Notes under the pieces: generated by a model | Database searches by the model: none | Told to the model about the DNA's origin: nothing | What the model saw: the letters and a program-made list of their open reading frames with translations, nothing else | Made by a program: the position numbers and the translations under genes | In this document: positions 10,890 through 20,204 of the stretch, one piece after another | How positions within the stretch are numbered: position 1 is the first letter of the stretch | Layout: each line of letters starts with the position of its first letter | Assembly (NCBI RefSeq): GCF_001654845.1 | Contig: NZ_LXES01000001.1 | Coordinates: forward strand, 1 to 58,828 | From: Enterobacter soli ATCC BAA-2102 | GTDB lineage: Bacteria; Pseudomonadota; Gammaproteobacteria; Enterobacterales; Enterobacteriaceae | Direction of reading: 5' to 3' | DNA length: 58,828 nucleotides

Positions 10890-11264
10890 ATGCGTTCAAT
10901 CGCGTTAGCGCTACTGGCCCTGTCTTTATCAGGCTGCCAGATCAATCCCTACACCTTCCAGCCCGACTGGACAAGCCCTGACTGGTTTGGTGCGGGAAAA
11001 GAAGACGCCATGAACGGCGTGCCGGTTAAAGATAATCAGGCGCTGGCCGATAATTTTAACGATCCGAAAGTCGATCGTAGTGAATATCTCCGCGGTTATG
11101 CGGATGGTCAGAAGAAAGTTTGTGAAGAAGGATTTATTCACGCATGGGGTTTAGCAGGCAAATCATTTCCAGCCAGTTGCGATACCGTAGAAAATGCAGC
11201 AAAACTTCACGATGCCTGGCAACAAGGGATGGATGAAAGCATGAAGGCCAGCAGGCTTAATTGA
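10890..11264 (+). CDS. yfiL: DUF2799 lipoprotein YfiL
   Basis: A 124-residue predicted outer-membrane lipoprotein with lipobox LSGC (Cys16). The remainder has the DUF2799 pattern DAMNGVP...YLRGYADGQKKVC. Its function is not established. Two ATGs are close together; the second (10890) is preferred because AAAGGAGA sits about seven bases before it but abuts the first (10884). Divergent from aroF and upstream of the yfiR-dgcN-yfiB genes as in E. coli. Confidence 0.9.
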   Translation: MRSIALALLALSLSGCQINPYTFQPDWTSPDWFGAGKEDAMNGVPVKDNQALADNFNDPKVDRSEYLRGYADGQKKVCEEGFIHAWGLAGKSFPASCDTVENAAKLHDAWQQGMDESMKASRLN

Positions 11265-11358
11265 TTTTTATCTTTTACCATCGGAATAAATGTAACTGTG
11301 AGATTTAACCTAAGTCAACGTAGTTGCATTTCTGACATAATGACGGCTTTGACAAACA

Positions 11359-11955
11359 ATGGTATTCTGCCGACAACTCTTAAGGACATCTATTTCCAGA
11401 GCGGTATGGCGGTTTCTGGTGAGAATTTTATTCTTGATCTCTTTGTACCGACTGACTCTGGCATTGATGCTGTTTCTTACTGCGGGCGCAACGGTTGCCG
11501 GAACGCAAACGGCAACCGATAAATCGGTGCGTTCAATTGTTTCGGGTATTGTGAGTTATACCCGGTGGCCAGTGCTTTCCGGCCAGCCGAAACTCTGTAT
11601 TTACGCCACATCGCGCTACGCGCAGACACTCAGCCGCGAAGATGGGCATAGTGAGTTACCCTACACTCCTGCTATCGTGCGTAACGATCAGGAAGCACTG
11701 GCAGCCATGTGCGACGCTATATATTTCGGGACCGAATCCCCAGCCCAACAACTTGATTTAATAAATCAGTATCAGGGCCGAGCGTTGCTATTAATCTCAG
11801 AACAGAATCCGGAATGTGTTATTGGAAGCGCATTTTGTCTCATTATAGAAGACGACCGGGTTAGGTTTTCCGTAAATCTGGATGCACTGTCTCGTAGTGG
11901 TGTAAGAGTCAGTCCGGATGTATTAATGCTTGCACGGAATTCGAAGCATGAATAA
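11359..11955 (+). CDS. yfiR: Periplasmic inhibitor of diguanylate cyclase, YfiR
   Basis: YfiR is a periplasmic protein that represses the neighbouring DgcN by binding its periplasmic domain. Redox or envelope stress releases it. Four Cys residues in the mature part (LCIY, AMCDAI, PECVIG, AFCLII) fit the disulfide-dependent YfiR fold. The open frame gives 198 residues from ATG 11359; E. coli YfiR has 172. A GTG at 11419 would give 178 residues starting with a compact signal sequence, so the true start may be there. The 3' end overlaps dgcN by 8 bp. Confidence 0.88.
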   Translation: MVFCRQLLRTSISRAVWRFLVRILFLISLYRLTLALMLFLTAGATVAGTQTATDKSVRSIVSGIVSYTRWPVLSGQPKLCIYATSRYAQTLSREDGHSELPYTPAIVRNDQEALAAMCDAIYFGTESPAQQLDLINQYQGRALLLISEQNPECVIGSAFCLIIEDDRVRFSVNLDALSRSGVRVSPDVLMLARNSKHE

Positions 11956-13168
11956 GGATTTCACTTCACCTCCACGCCCTACGTTTAAAAGAACATTGAG
12001 GCGTATCAGCATGATAAGCGTCATAATAACAATGACGCTTATATGGCTGTTGCTTTGTTTTGCTTCCGTAGTGACGTTAAAACAATATGCGCAAAAAAAT
12101 CTCGAATTAACCGGCGCAACCATGAGCCACAGCCTAGAAGCTTCGCTGGTTTTCAACGACTCTCTGGCCGCGAATGAAACGCTCGCCACGCTGGGCAAAC
12201 AGGGACAATTTGCGCAAGCCGAAGTCCTCAATATCCATGAAAAACGTTTTGCCTGGTGGTCATGGAACCCTGAAGATAATACCGATACGCTGGGTGCGCT
12301 GGTCAGCCGCTGGTTGTTCCCGACCCCCGTTGCGCAGCCGATTATGCATAACGGCAATAAGATTGGTGAGATTCGCCTTACGGCGCGCGACAGCCTTATC
12401 AGCCACTTTATCTGGATGTCGTTTGCCGTTCTTACCGGCTGCATTCTTTTCGCCTCTCTGGTGGCATTAACCATTACCCGCTCTCTGCACCAGGGCATGG
12501 TCACAGCGATGCAAAATATTACCGATGTCGTCCATGACGTGCGCACCAACCGTAATTTCTCACGCCGGGTCAAAGAAGGCAGGATCGAGGAGTTCCACCG
12601 TTTCGGCGAGGACTTCAACAGCCTGCTGGACGAAATGGAAGAGTGGCAATTGAAGCTCCAGGCCAAGAATGCACAGTTACTGCGTACCGCGATGCACGAC
12701 CCTTTAACCGGCCTGGCTAACCGGGCGGCATTTCGCAACAGCATTGCGGCATTAATGAATGACTCTTCCGCAAAATTGAACTCTGCCCTGCTTTTCCTGG
12801 ATGGTGATAACTTTAAATTTATCAATGACACATGGGGACATGCCGCAGGCGACTGCGTACTTATTGAGGTCGCCAGCAGAATGGTGGAGTTCGGCGAAAG
12901 CCGCCATCAGTCGTACCGTCTGGGCGGCGATGAATTTGCGATGATCCTGTATGGCGTCCATTCAGAACCCGATGTCCAACACATTTGTGCTGCGCTGTCG
13001 CAGCAGTTTATCCGCCCATTCGATCTGCATAACGGACACACAGCATCGATGTCACTCAGCATTGGTTTTGCTCTGGCGTGGGAAAATGCTTCGGTGGAAG
13101 CGTTACTGGAGCAAGCCGACCGCAATATGTACCTGGTTAAAAACCAGCGTTCAAAAACAATATCCTAG
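11948..13168 (+). CDS. dgcN: Diguanylate cyclase DgcN (YfiN)
   Basis: An inner-membrane enzyme making cyclic di-GMP from two GTP. It promotes adhesion and arrests division under envelope stress in E. coli. The 406 residues comprise TM1 (about 22-45), a periplasmic CHASE8-type domain that YfiR contacts, TM2 (about 150-175), HAMP, and a GGDEF domain with intact RLGGDEF. The usual RxxD inhibitory site five residues before GGDEF is absent (RHQSY precedes it), so product inhibition through that site is not expected. The start MNKDF was chosen because its ATG overlaps the yfiR stop, implying coupling. Confidence 0.95.
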   Translation: MNKDFTSPPRPTFKRTLRRISMISVIITMTLIWLLLCFASVVTLKQYAQKNLELTGATMSHSLEASLVFNDSLAANETLATLGKQGQFAQAEVLNIHEKRFAWWSWNPEDNTDTLGALVSRWLFPTPVAQPIMHNGNKIGEIRLTARDSLISHFIWMSFAVLTGCILFASLVALTITRSLHQGMVTAMQNITDVVHDVRTNRNFSRRVKEGRIEEFHRFGEDFNSLLDEMEEWQLKLQAKNAQLLRTAMHDPLTGLANRAAFRNSIAALMNDSSAKLNSALLFLDGDNFKFINDTWGHAAGDCVLIEVASRMVEFGESRHQSYRLGGDEFAMILYGVHSEPDVQHICAALSQQFIRPFDLHNGHTASMSLSIGFALAWENASVEALLEQADRNMYLVKNQRSKTIS

Positions 13169-13181
13169 AAAGGAATACGAT

Positions 13182-13667
13182 ATGTTAAAGCGATACCTCG
13201 CGCCGCTCTTACTGGCATCAATGGTTCTGGCTGGATGTCAGAACCAGCCACAAGGAAAATTCACCGCAGAGCAAATCGCCGCCATGAAGTCATACGGCTT
13301 TAACGAACTTAATGGCGACTGGTCACTGGGACTTTCTGACACCATTCTGTTCGGCAAAAATGAAGCGCAGCTGCGTCCTGAGAGCGAAAAACAGATCCAG
13401 ACTATGGCAACACGTCTGGCTGCGACCGGCTTAACTCATGCGCGCATGGACGGTCACACCGACAACTACGGCGAAGATAGCTATAACGAAGCGCTATCGT
13501 TAAAACGAGCCAATGTCGTTGCCGACACCTGGGCAAAAGGCGCCAGCATCCCGCGCAGCAATCTCACCACCCAAGGGTTAGGTAAAAAATACCCGGTAGT
13601 GAGCAACAGTACATCGAAAGGTCGTGCTGAAAACCGCCGCGTTGCAGTGGTCATCAGCACGCCATAG
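13182..13667 (+). CDS. yfiB: OmpA-like lipoprotein YfiB
   Basis: An outer-membrane lipoprotein with a peptidoglycan-binding OmpA C-terminal domain. In the YfiBNR system it sequesters YfiR and so activates the cyclase. The 161 residues have lipobox LAGC (Cys19) and the OmpA signature MDGHTDNYGEDSYNEALSLKRA (around 90-111), ending with the NRR motif of peptidoglycan binders. AAAGGA lies seven bases before the ATG. It is 13 bp after dgcN, completing a yfiR-dgcN-yfiB operon. Confidence 0.95.
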   Translation: MLKRYLAPLLLASMVLAGCQNQPQGKFTAEQIAAMKSYGFNELNGDWSLGLSDTILFGKNEAQLRPESEKQIQTMATRLAATGLTHARMDGHTDNYGEDSYNEALSLKRANVVADTWAKGASIPRSNLTTQGLGKKYPVVSNSTSKGRAENRRVAVVISTP

Positions 13668-13670
13668 ACG

Positions 13671-15041
13671 TTATTTAACGGATGATTCGGCGAGCGACAC
13701 ATCTATGGCCGCTCGCCAGCGCAGCCAGTCAAACAAAATAAACAGCACCAGACTGCCTCCCATCACCGGAAGCGCCAGCCCCAGCAGTACACTCAAAACC
13801 ACAGTGACTAACCTTCCCGGAAGCGATAACGCCAGCCAGCTCTGACAGAGTGTCTGAACCGGATTTGCGTTCGACTGTGCAGGACGACGCATCCACCACA
13901 GGCGATATCCCCAAAGGATCATCACGCAGAGCGCCAGACCAAAAGCGATAAGCAAAAGCTGGTTTGCCAGACCAAACAAAATCCCCATATGGAAATCCAC
14001 ACCCCAGCGCGTCAGTTTAGCCATGAGCGGGAAATCGTCGAACCGGGTTCTGTCCAGTACCTGCATAGAGTGAGGATCAACCGACACGCTATCTACCTGA
14101 GTCGGCCAGCTGCGATCGATTTCGGTGACCGTCCAGGCTTGATTAGCTGCTTTGGCCGGGCGGATCTCCAGCTTACTGGCATCGATTCCTGCCTTTCTGG
14201 CGACATGTAACACACCGTCAAACTGCGTCAGATCCATGTCCATCTCAGGCATCACCATTCCGCCATGATGACCGTGATGTTCAGCGTGCTCATCCATCTG
14301 CTGAGGCGCACCTGAAAGCTGGGTGTTAACCTGCGGAGTGAGCCAGTTCATTTCAGCACGCAGTTTATCGACATTCCCCCCCGCCCACTGCGACCAGGTC
14401 AGCCCGGTTGCCGAGAACAGCAACATCCCGCCCAGCAAGATCCAGCCGAGCGTAACATGCAGGCGCCGACGGTTCTGGAAACGATTATTGATGCGGCGCT
14501 TTGGCCGGGTATAAAACCACAGAGCAATCCCCCCCAGTGCGGCAACCCACATCCATGAAGCAGCCAGCTCGCTGTAAAGCCGCCCGGTATCTCCCAGCAT
14601 CAGGGAGGTATGCAGATAATCAATGGTCTGACGAAGCGGCAAAATTCCGCTGGTGCCGTATACCGTCAGATCGCCACGCGCTTCAAGGCTTACAGGATCG
14701 ATAAAAATCGCCCGATTCTCTGATGGCCCAAGCGAAGGGTCGGCGAACATCACACGCGTCGTTTCACCTTCTGTCAGGCCAGGGCGAACGGCATGTAGCC
14801 TCAGTTCCGGTCCCACGTTTTTTTCTGCCACGGCAATTTGTTCTGCCAGGGGCTGCGGTTCCCCCACCGCATCCGTATGAAGCGCGTGCCGGTATAACGC
14901 ATTTTCCAGCTGCGGCGTTGCCACATACAGCGTGCCGGTCAGGGCAGCGAAGAAGATAAACGGGCCGACAAACAGCCCAATATAGAAATGAAGTCGACGC
15001 AGCAGGTTTCCCCATGCCGCGCGCGGAGTGCAGGTGGTCAT
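13671..15041 (-). CDS. PepSY-domain inner membrane protein
   Basis: A 456-residue PepSY_TM-family protein. The N-terminal membrane segment (about 16-42) is followed by a periplasmic PepSY-like region, further hydrophobic segments (about 160-180, 198-218, 365-390) and a C-terminal pair. A His/Met-rich insert (HAEHHGHHGGMVMPEM, about 252-267) suggests metal contact. Family members act with siderophore or copper systems, some as ferric reductases. Its stop is 3 bp from the yfiB stop. It probably follows the DUF2946 gene in one transcript. The metal specificity is inferred. Confidence 0.85.
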   Translation of the reverse strand: MTTCTPRAAWGNLLRRLHFYIGLFVGPFIFFAALTGTLYVATPQLENALYRHALHTDAVGEPQPLAEQIAVAEKNVGPELRLHAVRPGLTEGETTRVMFADPSLGPSENRAIFIDPVSLEARGDLTVYGTSGILPLRQTIDYLHTSLMLGDTGRLYSELAASWMWVAALGGIALWFYTRPKRRINNRFQNRRRLHVTLGWILLGGMLLFSATGLTWSQWAGGNVDKLRAEMNWLTPQVNTQLSGAPQQMDEHAEHHGHHGGMVMPEMDMDLTQFDGVLHVARKAGIDASKLEIRPAKAANQAWTVTEIDRSWPTQVDSVSVDPHSMQVLDRTRFDDFPLMAKLTRWGVDFHMGILFGLANQLLLIAFGLALCVMILWGYRLWWMRRPAQSNANPVQTLCQSWLALSLPGRLVTVVLSVLLGLALPVMGGSLVLFILFDWLRWRAAIDVSLAESSVK

Positions 15042-15098
15042 ACTTTTCCTTTTTAAGGCAAAAAGTTATCGAATATTTTTTTAAAGGTAAAAAGCAGA

Positions 15099-15485
15099 TC
15101 AGCGCGGCGGCGCGCGGGTATCAGGATAAAGCCAGGGGAAAAAGTGCCAGTGGCTGACCGCCTGACGAGGCGGCTTCACCCGCAGTCTTTGCAGTACCAC
15201 GCTGAGCAGGACGATCAGCGCAAGCATCATGCCCGGGACATGGGCTAACAGTACGCAGTAACCGCACGCTTCAGCATGATCGACCGGCATGGAGTGCTGC
15301 ATCTCGCCATGATGCTCATCCATCGACATCATGCTCATGTCATGATGCATTCCCGGCATCGCACTCATGGGATCTTTTTGCAGCGAGACGGAGATAAGCG
15401 GCGCTACCACGATCAGCAGGATCGCAAACAGCGCGGTCAATGCCGCTGCGCGTTTCCAGTTATGCTGATGCAGTACGTTATCCAC
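15099..15485 (-). CDS. DUF2946 His/Met-rich membrane protein
   Basis: A 128-residue protein with an N-terminal membrane segment (about 12-33), a periplasmic stretch with 11 Met and 8 His between residues 38 and 70, a CGYC motif, and a second membrane segment (about 78-100). This resembles the DUF2946 family, found next to TonB receptors and PepSY proteins and suspected in copper handling. The start is GTG with GGAGG four bases before it. It lies 57 bp before the PepSY gene on the same strand. Confidence 0.8.
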   Translation of the reverse strand: MDNVLHQHNWKRAAALTALFAILLIVVAPLISVSLQKDPMSAMPGMHHDMSMMSMDEHHGEMQHSMPVDHAEACGYCVLLAHVPGMMLALIVLLSVVLQRLRVKPPRQAVSHWHFFPWLYPDTRAPPR

Positions 15486-15562
15486 TTAGCCTCCACGGAA
15501 GAGGCAAGCATTGTAAATGATTTATGACGAAAGGGTTAACGCGTGAGATGCGATGAGATAAA

Positions 15563-15593
15563 AAAAGGGCCAGCCTTTCGGCCAGCCCTTTTT
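15563..15593 (-). terminator. rplS operon terminator
   Basis: On the minus strand AGGGCTGGCC-GAAA-GGCTGGCCCT forms a ten-pair stem with two G-U pairs, flanked by A and T tracts. It closes the rpsP-rimM-trmD-rplS operon. Confidence 0.9.
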
Positions 15594-15617
15594 AACAGGA
15601 TGTCGCTTAAGCGAATC

Positions 15618-15968
<351 letters not shown>

Positions 15969-16006
15969 TTAATCTCTTATCCTGGGTAAACTGATATTTG
16001 GGGGCC

Positions 16007-16774
16007 TCAGGCCATCCCATCATGTTCATGCTGCTGGTGCGCGTGTTCGGTTTTGAACTCGGCCAGCAACTTTGCTTGCTCTTCAGTCAGAGCCAGGTTT
16101 TCCAGAAGTTCAGGTCTTCTAAGCCAGGTTCGGCCCAGCGACTGCTTCAGACGCCAGCGACGTATCTCGGCATGGTTTCCTGACAGTAACACTGCCGGTA
16201 CTTCCATCCCTTCTAACACTTCAGGACGAGTATAGTGTGGGCAGTCAAGCAATCCATCAGCAAAGGAATCTTCCGTTGCTGATGCTTCATGGCCCAGTAC
16301 GCCCGGAATGAACCGGGAAACTGAGTCAATCAGCGTCATTGCTGGTAACTCACCACCGCTGAGTACGTAATCGCCGATAGACCATTCTTCGTCAATCTCG
16401 GTTTGAATTACGCGCTCATCTATCCCTTCGTAGCGACCGCACACCAGAATCAGCTTTTGATTCGTTGCCAGTTCGCTCACGCCCGCTTGATCAAGCTTGC
16501 GTCCCTGAGGTGACAGATAAATCACCTTTGCGCCTTCACCTGCCGCGGCTCTTGCTGCTGAGATGGCATCCCGCAAAGGTTGCACCATCATTAGCATCCC
16601 CGGTCCGCCGCCGTAAGGACGTTCATCCACGGTACGGTGCCGGTCATGAGCGAAATCACGTGGACTCCAGCTCTCGATGCTCAGCAGGCCATTTTTTACT
16701 GCCCGGCCAGTTACCCCATAATCGGTAATCGCGCGGAACATTTCAGGAAACAGGCTAATTATGCCAATCCACAT
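16007..16774 (-). CDS. trmD: tRNA (guanine37-N1)-methyltransferase TrmD
   Basis: A SPOUT methyltransferase that methylates G37 next to the anticodon using S-adenosylmethionine and prevents +1 frameshifting. The 255 residues match E. coli. The deep-trefoil-knot motifs [13 protein letters not shown] (about 110-122) and [15 protein letters not shown] (about 132-146) are intact. It lies 30 bp after rimM. Confidence 0.98.
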   Translation of the reverse strand: MWIGIISLFPEMFRAITDYGVTGRAVKNGLLSIESWSPRDFAHDRHRTVDERPYGGGPGMLMMVQPLRDAISAARAAAGEGAKVIYLSPQGRKLDQAGVSELATNQKLILVCGRYEGIDERVIQTEIDEEWSIGDYVLSGGELPAMTLIDSVSRFIPGVLGHEASATEDSFADGLLDCPHYTRPEVLEGMEVPAVLLSGNHAEIRRWRLKQSLGRTWLRRPELLENLALTEEQAKLLAEFKTEHAHQQHEHDGMA

Positions 16775-16804
16775 AGCGCCGTCTTTTACCGTTTTCAGGA
16801 GAAT

Positions 16805-17350
16805 TTAAAAACCAGGATCCCAATCTACTTCAATGGTCTGAGTAGCGAGATCGACTTTCTTGATAACCTGCCCATCGAGGAACGGAACCAACCGCTCCTT
16901 GATGCCAAACGCATCTTTCAGGTTTGCCTTGATGACGAGAACGTCATTTGATCCGGTTTCCATCATATCAATGACTTTACCAAGACCATAACCTTCAGTG
17001 GTCACTACCTGGCAACCAATAAGGTCTTTCCAGTAGTAGCCATCATCCAGCTTCGGCAACTGCGACGAATCAACGACAATTTCACAATTAGTCAGCAGAT
17101 TCGCGGCATCGCGATCGTCAACGCCTTTCAGCTTGATAACGATGTCCTGATTGTGGTGACGCCAGCTTTCCAGCTCGACCTCTTCCCACTTACCGCCTTT
17201 CTGGATAAACCAGGGCTGGTAATCAAAAATGCTTTCGGCGTCTTCGGTGGAGGAAAACACTCTGAGCCAACCACGGATACCGTAAGTAGAACCCATTTTC
17301 CCCAATACGATCGGTTCAACAGGTACTGGTGCGACGTGTTGCTTGCTCAT
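16805..17350 (-). CDS. rimM: Ribosome maturation factor RimM
   Basis: RimM binds S19 and assists maturation of the 30S head. The 181 residues comprise an N-terminal RimM domain (the [18 protein letters not shown] segment) and a PRC-barrel domain containing KDLIGCQV and [19 protein letters not shown]. Two adjacent ATGs exist. MSKQ was chosen because GGTGG is five bases before it and because it matches E. coli RimM. Confidence 0.97.
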   Translation of the reverse strand: MSKQHVAPVPVEPIVLGKMGSTYGIRGWLRVFSSTEDAESIFDYQPWFIQKGGKWEEVELESWRHHNQDIVIKLKGVDDRDAANLLTNCEIVVDSSQLPKLDDGYYWKDLIGCQVVTTEGYGLGKVIDMMETGSNDVLVIKANLKDAFGIKERLVPFLDGQVIKKVDLATQTIEVDWDPGF

Positions 17351-17368
17351 CATGACCACCGTGACAGA

Positions 17369-17617
17369 TTAAGCTGCTTTGTTTGCTGCTTTGATCAGCG
17401 TAGCAACGCGATCGGAAACAGTAGCGCCCTGGCCAACCCAGTGAGCGATACGATCCAGATCCAGACGAGTTTCTTCTTCTGCGCCAGCGGCCAGTGGGTT
17501 GAAGAAACCAACGCGCTCGATGAAGCGACCGTTGCGTGCATTACGGCTGTCAGTAACAACAACCTGGTAGAACGGACGCTTTTTAGCGCCGTGACGTGCT
17601 AAACGAATAGTTACCAT
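17369..17617 (-). CDS. rpsP: 30S ribosomal protein S16
   Basis: S16 is an early assembly protein of the 30S subunit. The 82 residues match E. coli ([21 protein letters not shown]). It is the first gene of the four-gene operon, with a GAGG ribosome-binding site and an untranslated leader that contains a strong hairpin. Confidence 0.98.
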   Translation of the reverse strand: MVTIRLARHGAKKRPFYQVVVTDSRNARNGRFIERVGFFNPLAAGAEEETRLDLDRIAHWVGQGATVSDRVATLIKAANKAA

Positions 17618-17643
17618 AACATCCTCTTGTGTGAATAAAACAA

Positions 17644-17671
17644 CCGGGCCCCATCGAGGAACGGAGCCCGG
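17644..17671 (-). terminator. Leader hairpin before rpsP (candidate attenuator)
   Basis: On the minus strand CCGGGCTCC and GGGGCCCGG form a nine-pair stem followed by TTGTTTTATT. It lies in the untranslated leader between the promoter and rpsP, so it looks like an intrinsic terminator acting as an attenuator. Confidence 0.65.
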
Positions 17672-17693
17672 GTGTCATATTAAAAGCCCGAAA

Positions 17694-17721
17694 ATTTTAC
17701 TGATTTCTGGGGAAAATGCAA
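17694..17721 (-). promoter_or_regulatory. rpsP operon promoter
   Basis: On the minus strand TTGCAT (17716-17721) and TAAAAT (17694-17699) are separated by 16 bp, upstream of the leader hairpin and rpsP. Confidence 0.6.
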
Positions 17722-17739
17722 TCAGCAGTTGCGAAGTCT

Positions 17740-17850
17740 GCCAGAAAAGGCCGTCGGCGGTGCAGTCAGTTCGGTGCCGGCGTGCGCGCAGCCACCGAAA
17801 CGTACACGTAGTACGTGAGGATGGCGAGCACACCCCGGTGCCGAAATGGC
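17740..17850. repeat. Structured intergenic element between rpsP and ffh
   Basis: A GC-rich non-coding block. TTCGGTGCCGG (17769-17779) can pair with CCGGTGCCGAA (17835-17845), apart from central mismatches. ACGTAC/GTACGT forms an inner hairpin at about 17801-17817. No ORF runs through it. Its layout resembles dispersed palindromic elements of enterobacteria, but I cannot assign it to a named family. Confidence 0.45.
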
Positions 17851-17857
17851 AAACAAG

Positions 17858-17878
17858 CCAGGCCGCTTAGCGGCCTGG
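17858..17878 (-). terminator. Inverted repeat spanning the ffh stop codon
   Basis: CCAGGCCGC and GCGGCCTGG form a perfect nine-pair stem whose three-base loop is the ffh TAA stop itself. On the minus strand it is followed by CTTGTTTGCC, a weak T-run. It may be the terminator, or protect the 3' end of the transcript. Confidence 0.6.
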
Positions 17879-19228
17879 GAATCCTGGGGGCATCATCCCT
17901 TTCATGCCACGCATCATCTTCGCCATGCCGCCCTTCTTCATTTTCTTCATCATGCGCTGCATGTCGTCGAACTGTTTCAGAAGACGGTTAACGTCCTGTA
18001 CCTGCATCCCGCAACCGGCTGCGATACGGCGTTTACGGGAACCTTTGATGATGTCCGGGTTAGCGCGCTCTTTGAGGGTCATCGAGTTGATGATGGCCTC
18101 CATACGCACCAGCACTTTGTCATCCATCTGCGCTTTTACGTTGTCAGGGATCTGGCCCATCCCCGGTAGTTTGCCCATCAGGCTCGCCATGCCGCCCATG
18201 TTTTTCATCTGACGCAGCTGCTCAAGGAAGTCTGTCAGATCGAAACCGTCGCCTTTTTTCAGCTTGCTGGCCAGTTTCTCGGCCTGCGCGCGGTCAACTT
18301 TGCTTTCGATATCTTCGATAAGCGACAGCACGTCGCCCATGCCGAGAATACGAGAAGCAATACGGTCCGGGTGGAACGGCTCCAGGGCTTCGGTTTTCTC
18401 ACCCACGCCGAGGAACTTAATTGGCTTACCGGTGATATGGCGAATCGAAAGCGCCGCACCACCACGCGCATCACCGTCCACTTTGGTCAGCACCACGCCG
18501 GTTAACGGCAGGGCTTCGTTAAAGGCTTTTGCAGTATTCGCCGCATCCTGGCCGGTCATGGCATCGACAACAAACAGGGTTTCTACCGGGTTGATAGAAG
18601 CATGAACCTGCTTGATTTCGTCCATCATCGCTTCGTCAACGTGCAGACGACCGGCGGTATCCACCAGCAGCACGTCGTAGAATTTCAGCTTCGCTTCTTT
18701 CAGCGCAGCATTAACGATGTCGACAGGTTTCTGGGCAACGTCAGACGGGAAGAAATCCACGCCAACCTGCTCTGCCAGGGTTTCCAGCTGTTTGATTGCC
18801 GCCGGACGGTAAACGTCCGCAGAAACAACCAGCACTTTTTTCTTGTGCTTCTCGCGCAGGAATTTACCCAGCTTACCCACGCTTGTGGTTTTACCCGCAC
18901 CTTGCAGGCCGGCCATCAGCACCACTGCCGGTGGCTGAGCCGCCAGGTTAAGCACCTGGTTCTCTTCGCCCATCGCCGAAACCAGTTCGGTACGAACGAT
19001 TTTGACGAATTCCTGACCCGGGGTCAGGCTCTTGTTAACTTCGTGGCCAACCGCTTTTTCTTTAACACGGTTGATGAAATCACGCACGACAGGCAACGCA
19101 ACGTCTGCTTCGAGCAGCGCCATACGCACTTCGCGCAGCGTTTCCTTAATATTTTCTTCGGTGAGGCGTCCACGGCCGCTGATGTTGCGCAGCGTGCGCG
19201 ACAAACGATCGGTTAAATTATCAAACAT
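17867..19228 (-). CDS. ffh: Signal recognition particle protein Ffh
   Basis: Ffh is the SRP54 homologue that binds 4.5S RNA and signal anchors and docks with FtsY to target inner-membrane proteins. The 453 residues match E. coli. The N domain (1-85) is followed by the G domain with GLQGAGKTTSVGKL (about 104-117), DTAGR (about 191-195) and TKVDG (about 247-251). The Met-rich M domain (from about 328) includes MGGMASLMGKLPGM and KMMRGMKGMMPPG. Monocistronic. Confidence 0.98.
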   Translation of the reverse strand: MFDNLTDRLSRTLRNISGRGRLTEENIKETLREVRMALLEADVALPVVRDFINRVKEKAVGHEVNKSLTPGQEFVKIVRTELVSAMGEENQVLNLAAQPPAVVLMAGLQGAGKTTSVGKLGKFLREKHKKKVLVVSADVYRPAAIKQLETLAEQVGVDFFPSDVAQKPVDIVNAALKEAKLKFYDVLLVDTAGRLHVDEAMMDEIKQVHASINPVETLFVVDAMTGQDAANTAKAFNEALPLTGVVLTKVDGDARGGAALSIRHITGKPIKFLGVGEKTEALEPFHPDRIASRILGMGDVLSLIEDIESKVDRAQAEKLASKLKKGDGFDLTDFLEQLRQMKNMGGMASLMGKLPGMGQIPDNVKAQMDDKVLVRMEAIINSMTLKERANPDIIKGSRKRRIAAGCGMQVQDVNRLLKQFDDMQRMMKKMKKGGMAKMMRGMKGMMPPGFPGR

Positions 19229-19394
19229 TGTCTCTCGCCTGAGGTAGAAACGTTGGGTCGCATTAGCGACACATACACAGAATTTTGCCGGAGTATAACA
19301 TGAAGGCGGCTTTGTTGTTATGCAACGGTTGGAGCACGCGTCACGTAACGTTATACTGCTTCTCTTTCTTATTAAGACGACTGTCGACGCCTAT

Positions 19395-20186
19395 ATGCCT
19401 GTTTTCGCACTGATCGCCCTTGTTGCCTACTCTGTCAGCCTCGCGCTGATCATTCCTGGCCTGCTGCAAAAAAACAGCGGCTGGCGGCGTATGGCTATTC
19501 TTTCGGCGGTCATCGCACTGATAAGCCACGCTTTTGCGCTGGAATCGCGCATAATTCCCGGCGACGGTAGCGTGCAAAACCTCAGCGTGCTTAACGTCGG
19601 CTCGCTGGTCAGCCTGATGATCTGCACGGTGATGACCATCGTGGCATCCAAAAACCGTGGCTGGCTGCTGCTGCCGATTGTCTATGCCTTTGCGCTGATC
19701 AATCTGGCTTTAGCCACCTTTATGCCAAATGAGTTCATTACCCATCTGGAAGCCACGCCGGGAATGCTGGTGCATATTGGCTTGTCGCTGTTCGCGTATG
19801 CCACGCTCATTATTGCCGCGTTGTACGCGATGCAGCTGGCCTGGATTGACTACCAGCTGAAAAACAAAAAGCTGGCCTTTAACCATGAAATGCCGCCACT
19901 GATGGTCATCGAACGTAAAATGTTCCACATCACCCAGGTCGGGGTTGTGCTGTTAACACTTACGCTCTGTACTGGCCTGTTTTATATGAAAAACCTGTTC
20001 AGCGTGGAGAATATCGATAAAGCCGTCCTCTCCATCATTGCGTGGTTTGTCTATATTGTCCTGTTATGGGGCCATTATCATGAGGGCTGGCGCGGTCGCC
20101 GCGTGGTCTGGTTCAACGTTGCGGGTGCGGGCATTCTTACTCTTGCCTATTTCGGTAGCCGCTTCATACAGCAATTTGCTGGCTAA
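19395..20186 (+). CDS. ypjD: Inner membrane protein YpjD (cytochrome c assembly family)
   Basis: A 263-residue polytopic membrane protein of the CcsA/CcmC-related family, with about eight hydrophobic segments and conserved His residues in LLWGHYHEG near residue 230. Its exact role is not established; in Salmonella the neighbourhood relates to Mg2+/Co2+ resistance. The start MPVFAL matches the E. coli protein length of 263. An upstream in-frame ATG at 19320 would add 25 residues and is not supported. Divergent from ffh and followed 18 bp later by yfjD. Confidence 0.93.
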   Translation: MPVFALIALVAYSVSLALIIPGLLQKNSGWRRMAILSAVIALISHAFALESRIIPGDGSVQNLSVLNVGSLVSLMICTVMTIVASKNRGWLLLPIVYAFALINLALATFMPNEFITHLEATPGMLVHIGLSLFAYATLIIAALYAMQLAWIDYQLKNKKLAFNHEMPPLMVIERKMFHITQVGVVLLTLTLCTGLFYMKNLFSVENIDKAVLSIIAWFVYIVLLWGHYHEGWRGRRVVWFNVAGAGILTLAYFGSRFIQQFAG

Positions 20187-20204
20187 GTAACAAAGGAGTT
20201 CCCC

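Noticed and set aside
11298..11522. 74-codon frame before yfiR
   Set aside because: It overlaps the yfiR signal-peptide region in another frame and has no similarity to known leader proteins.
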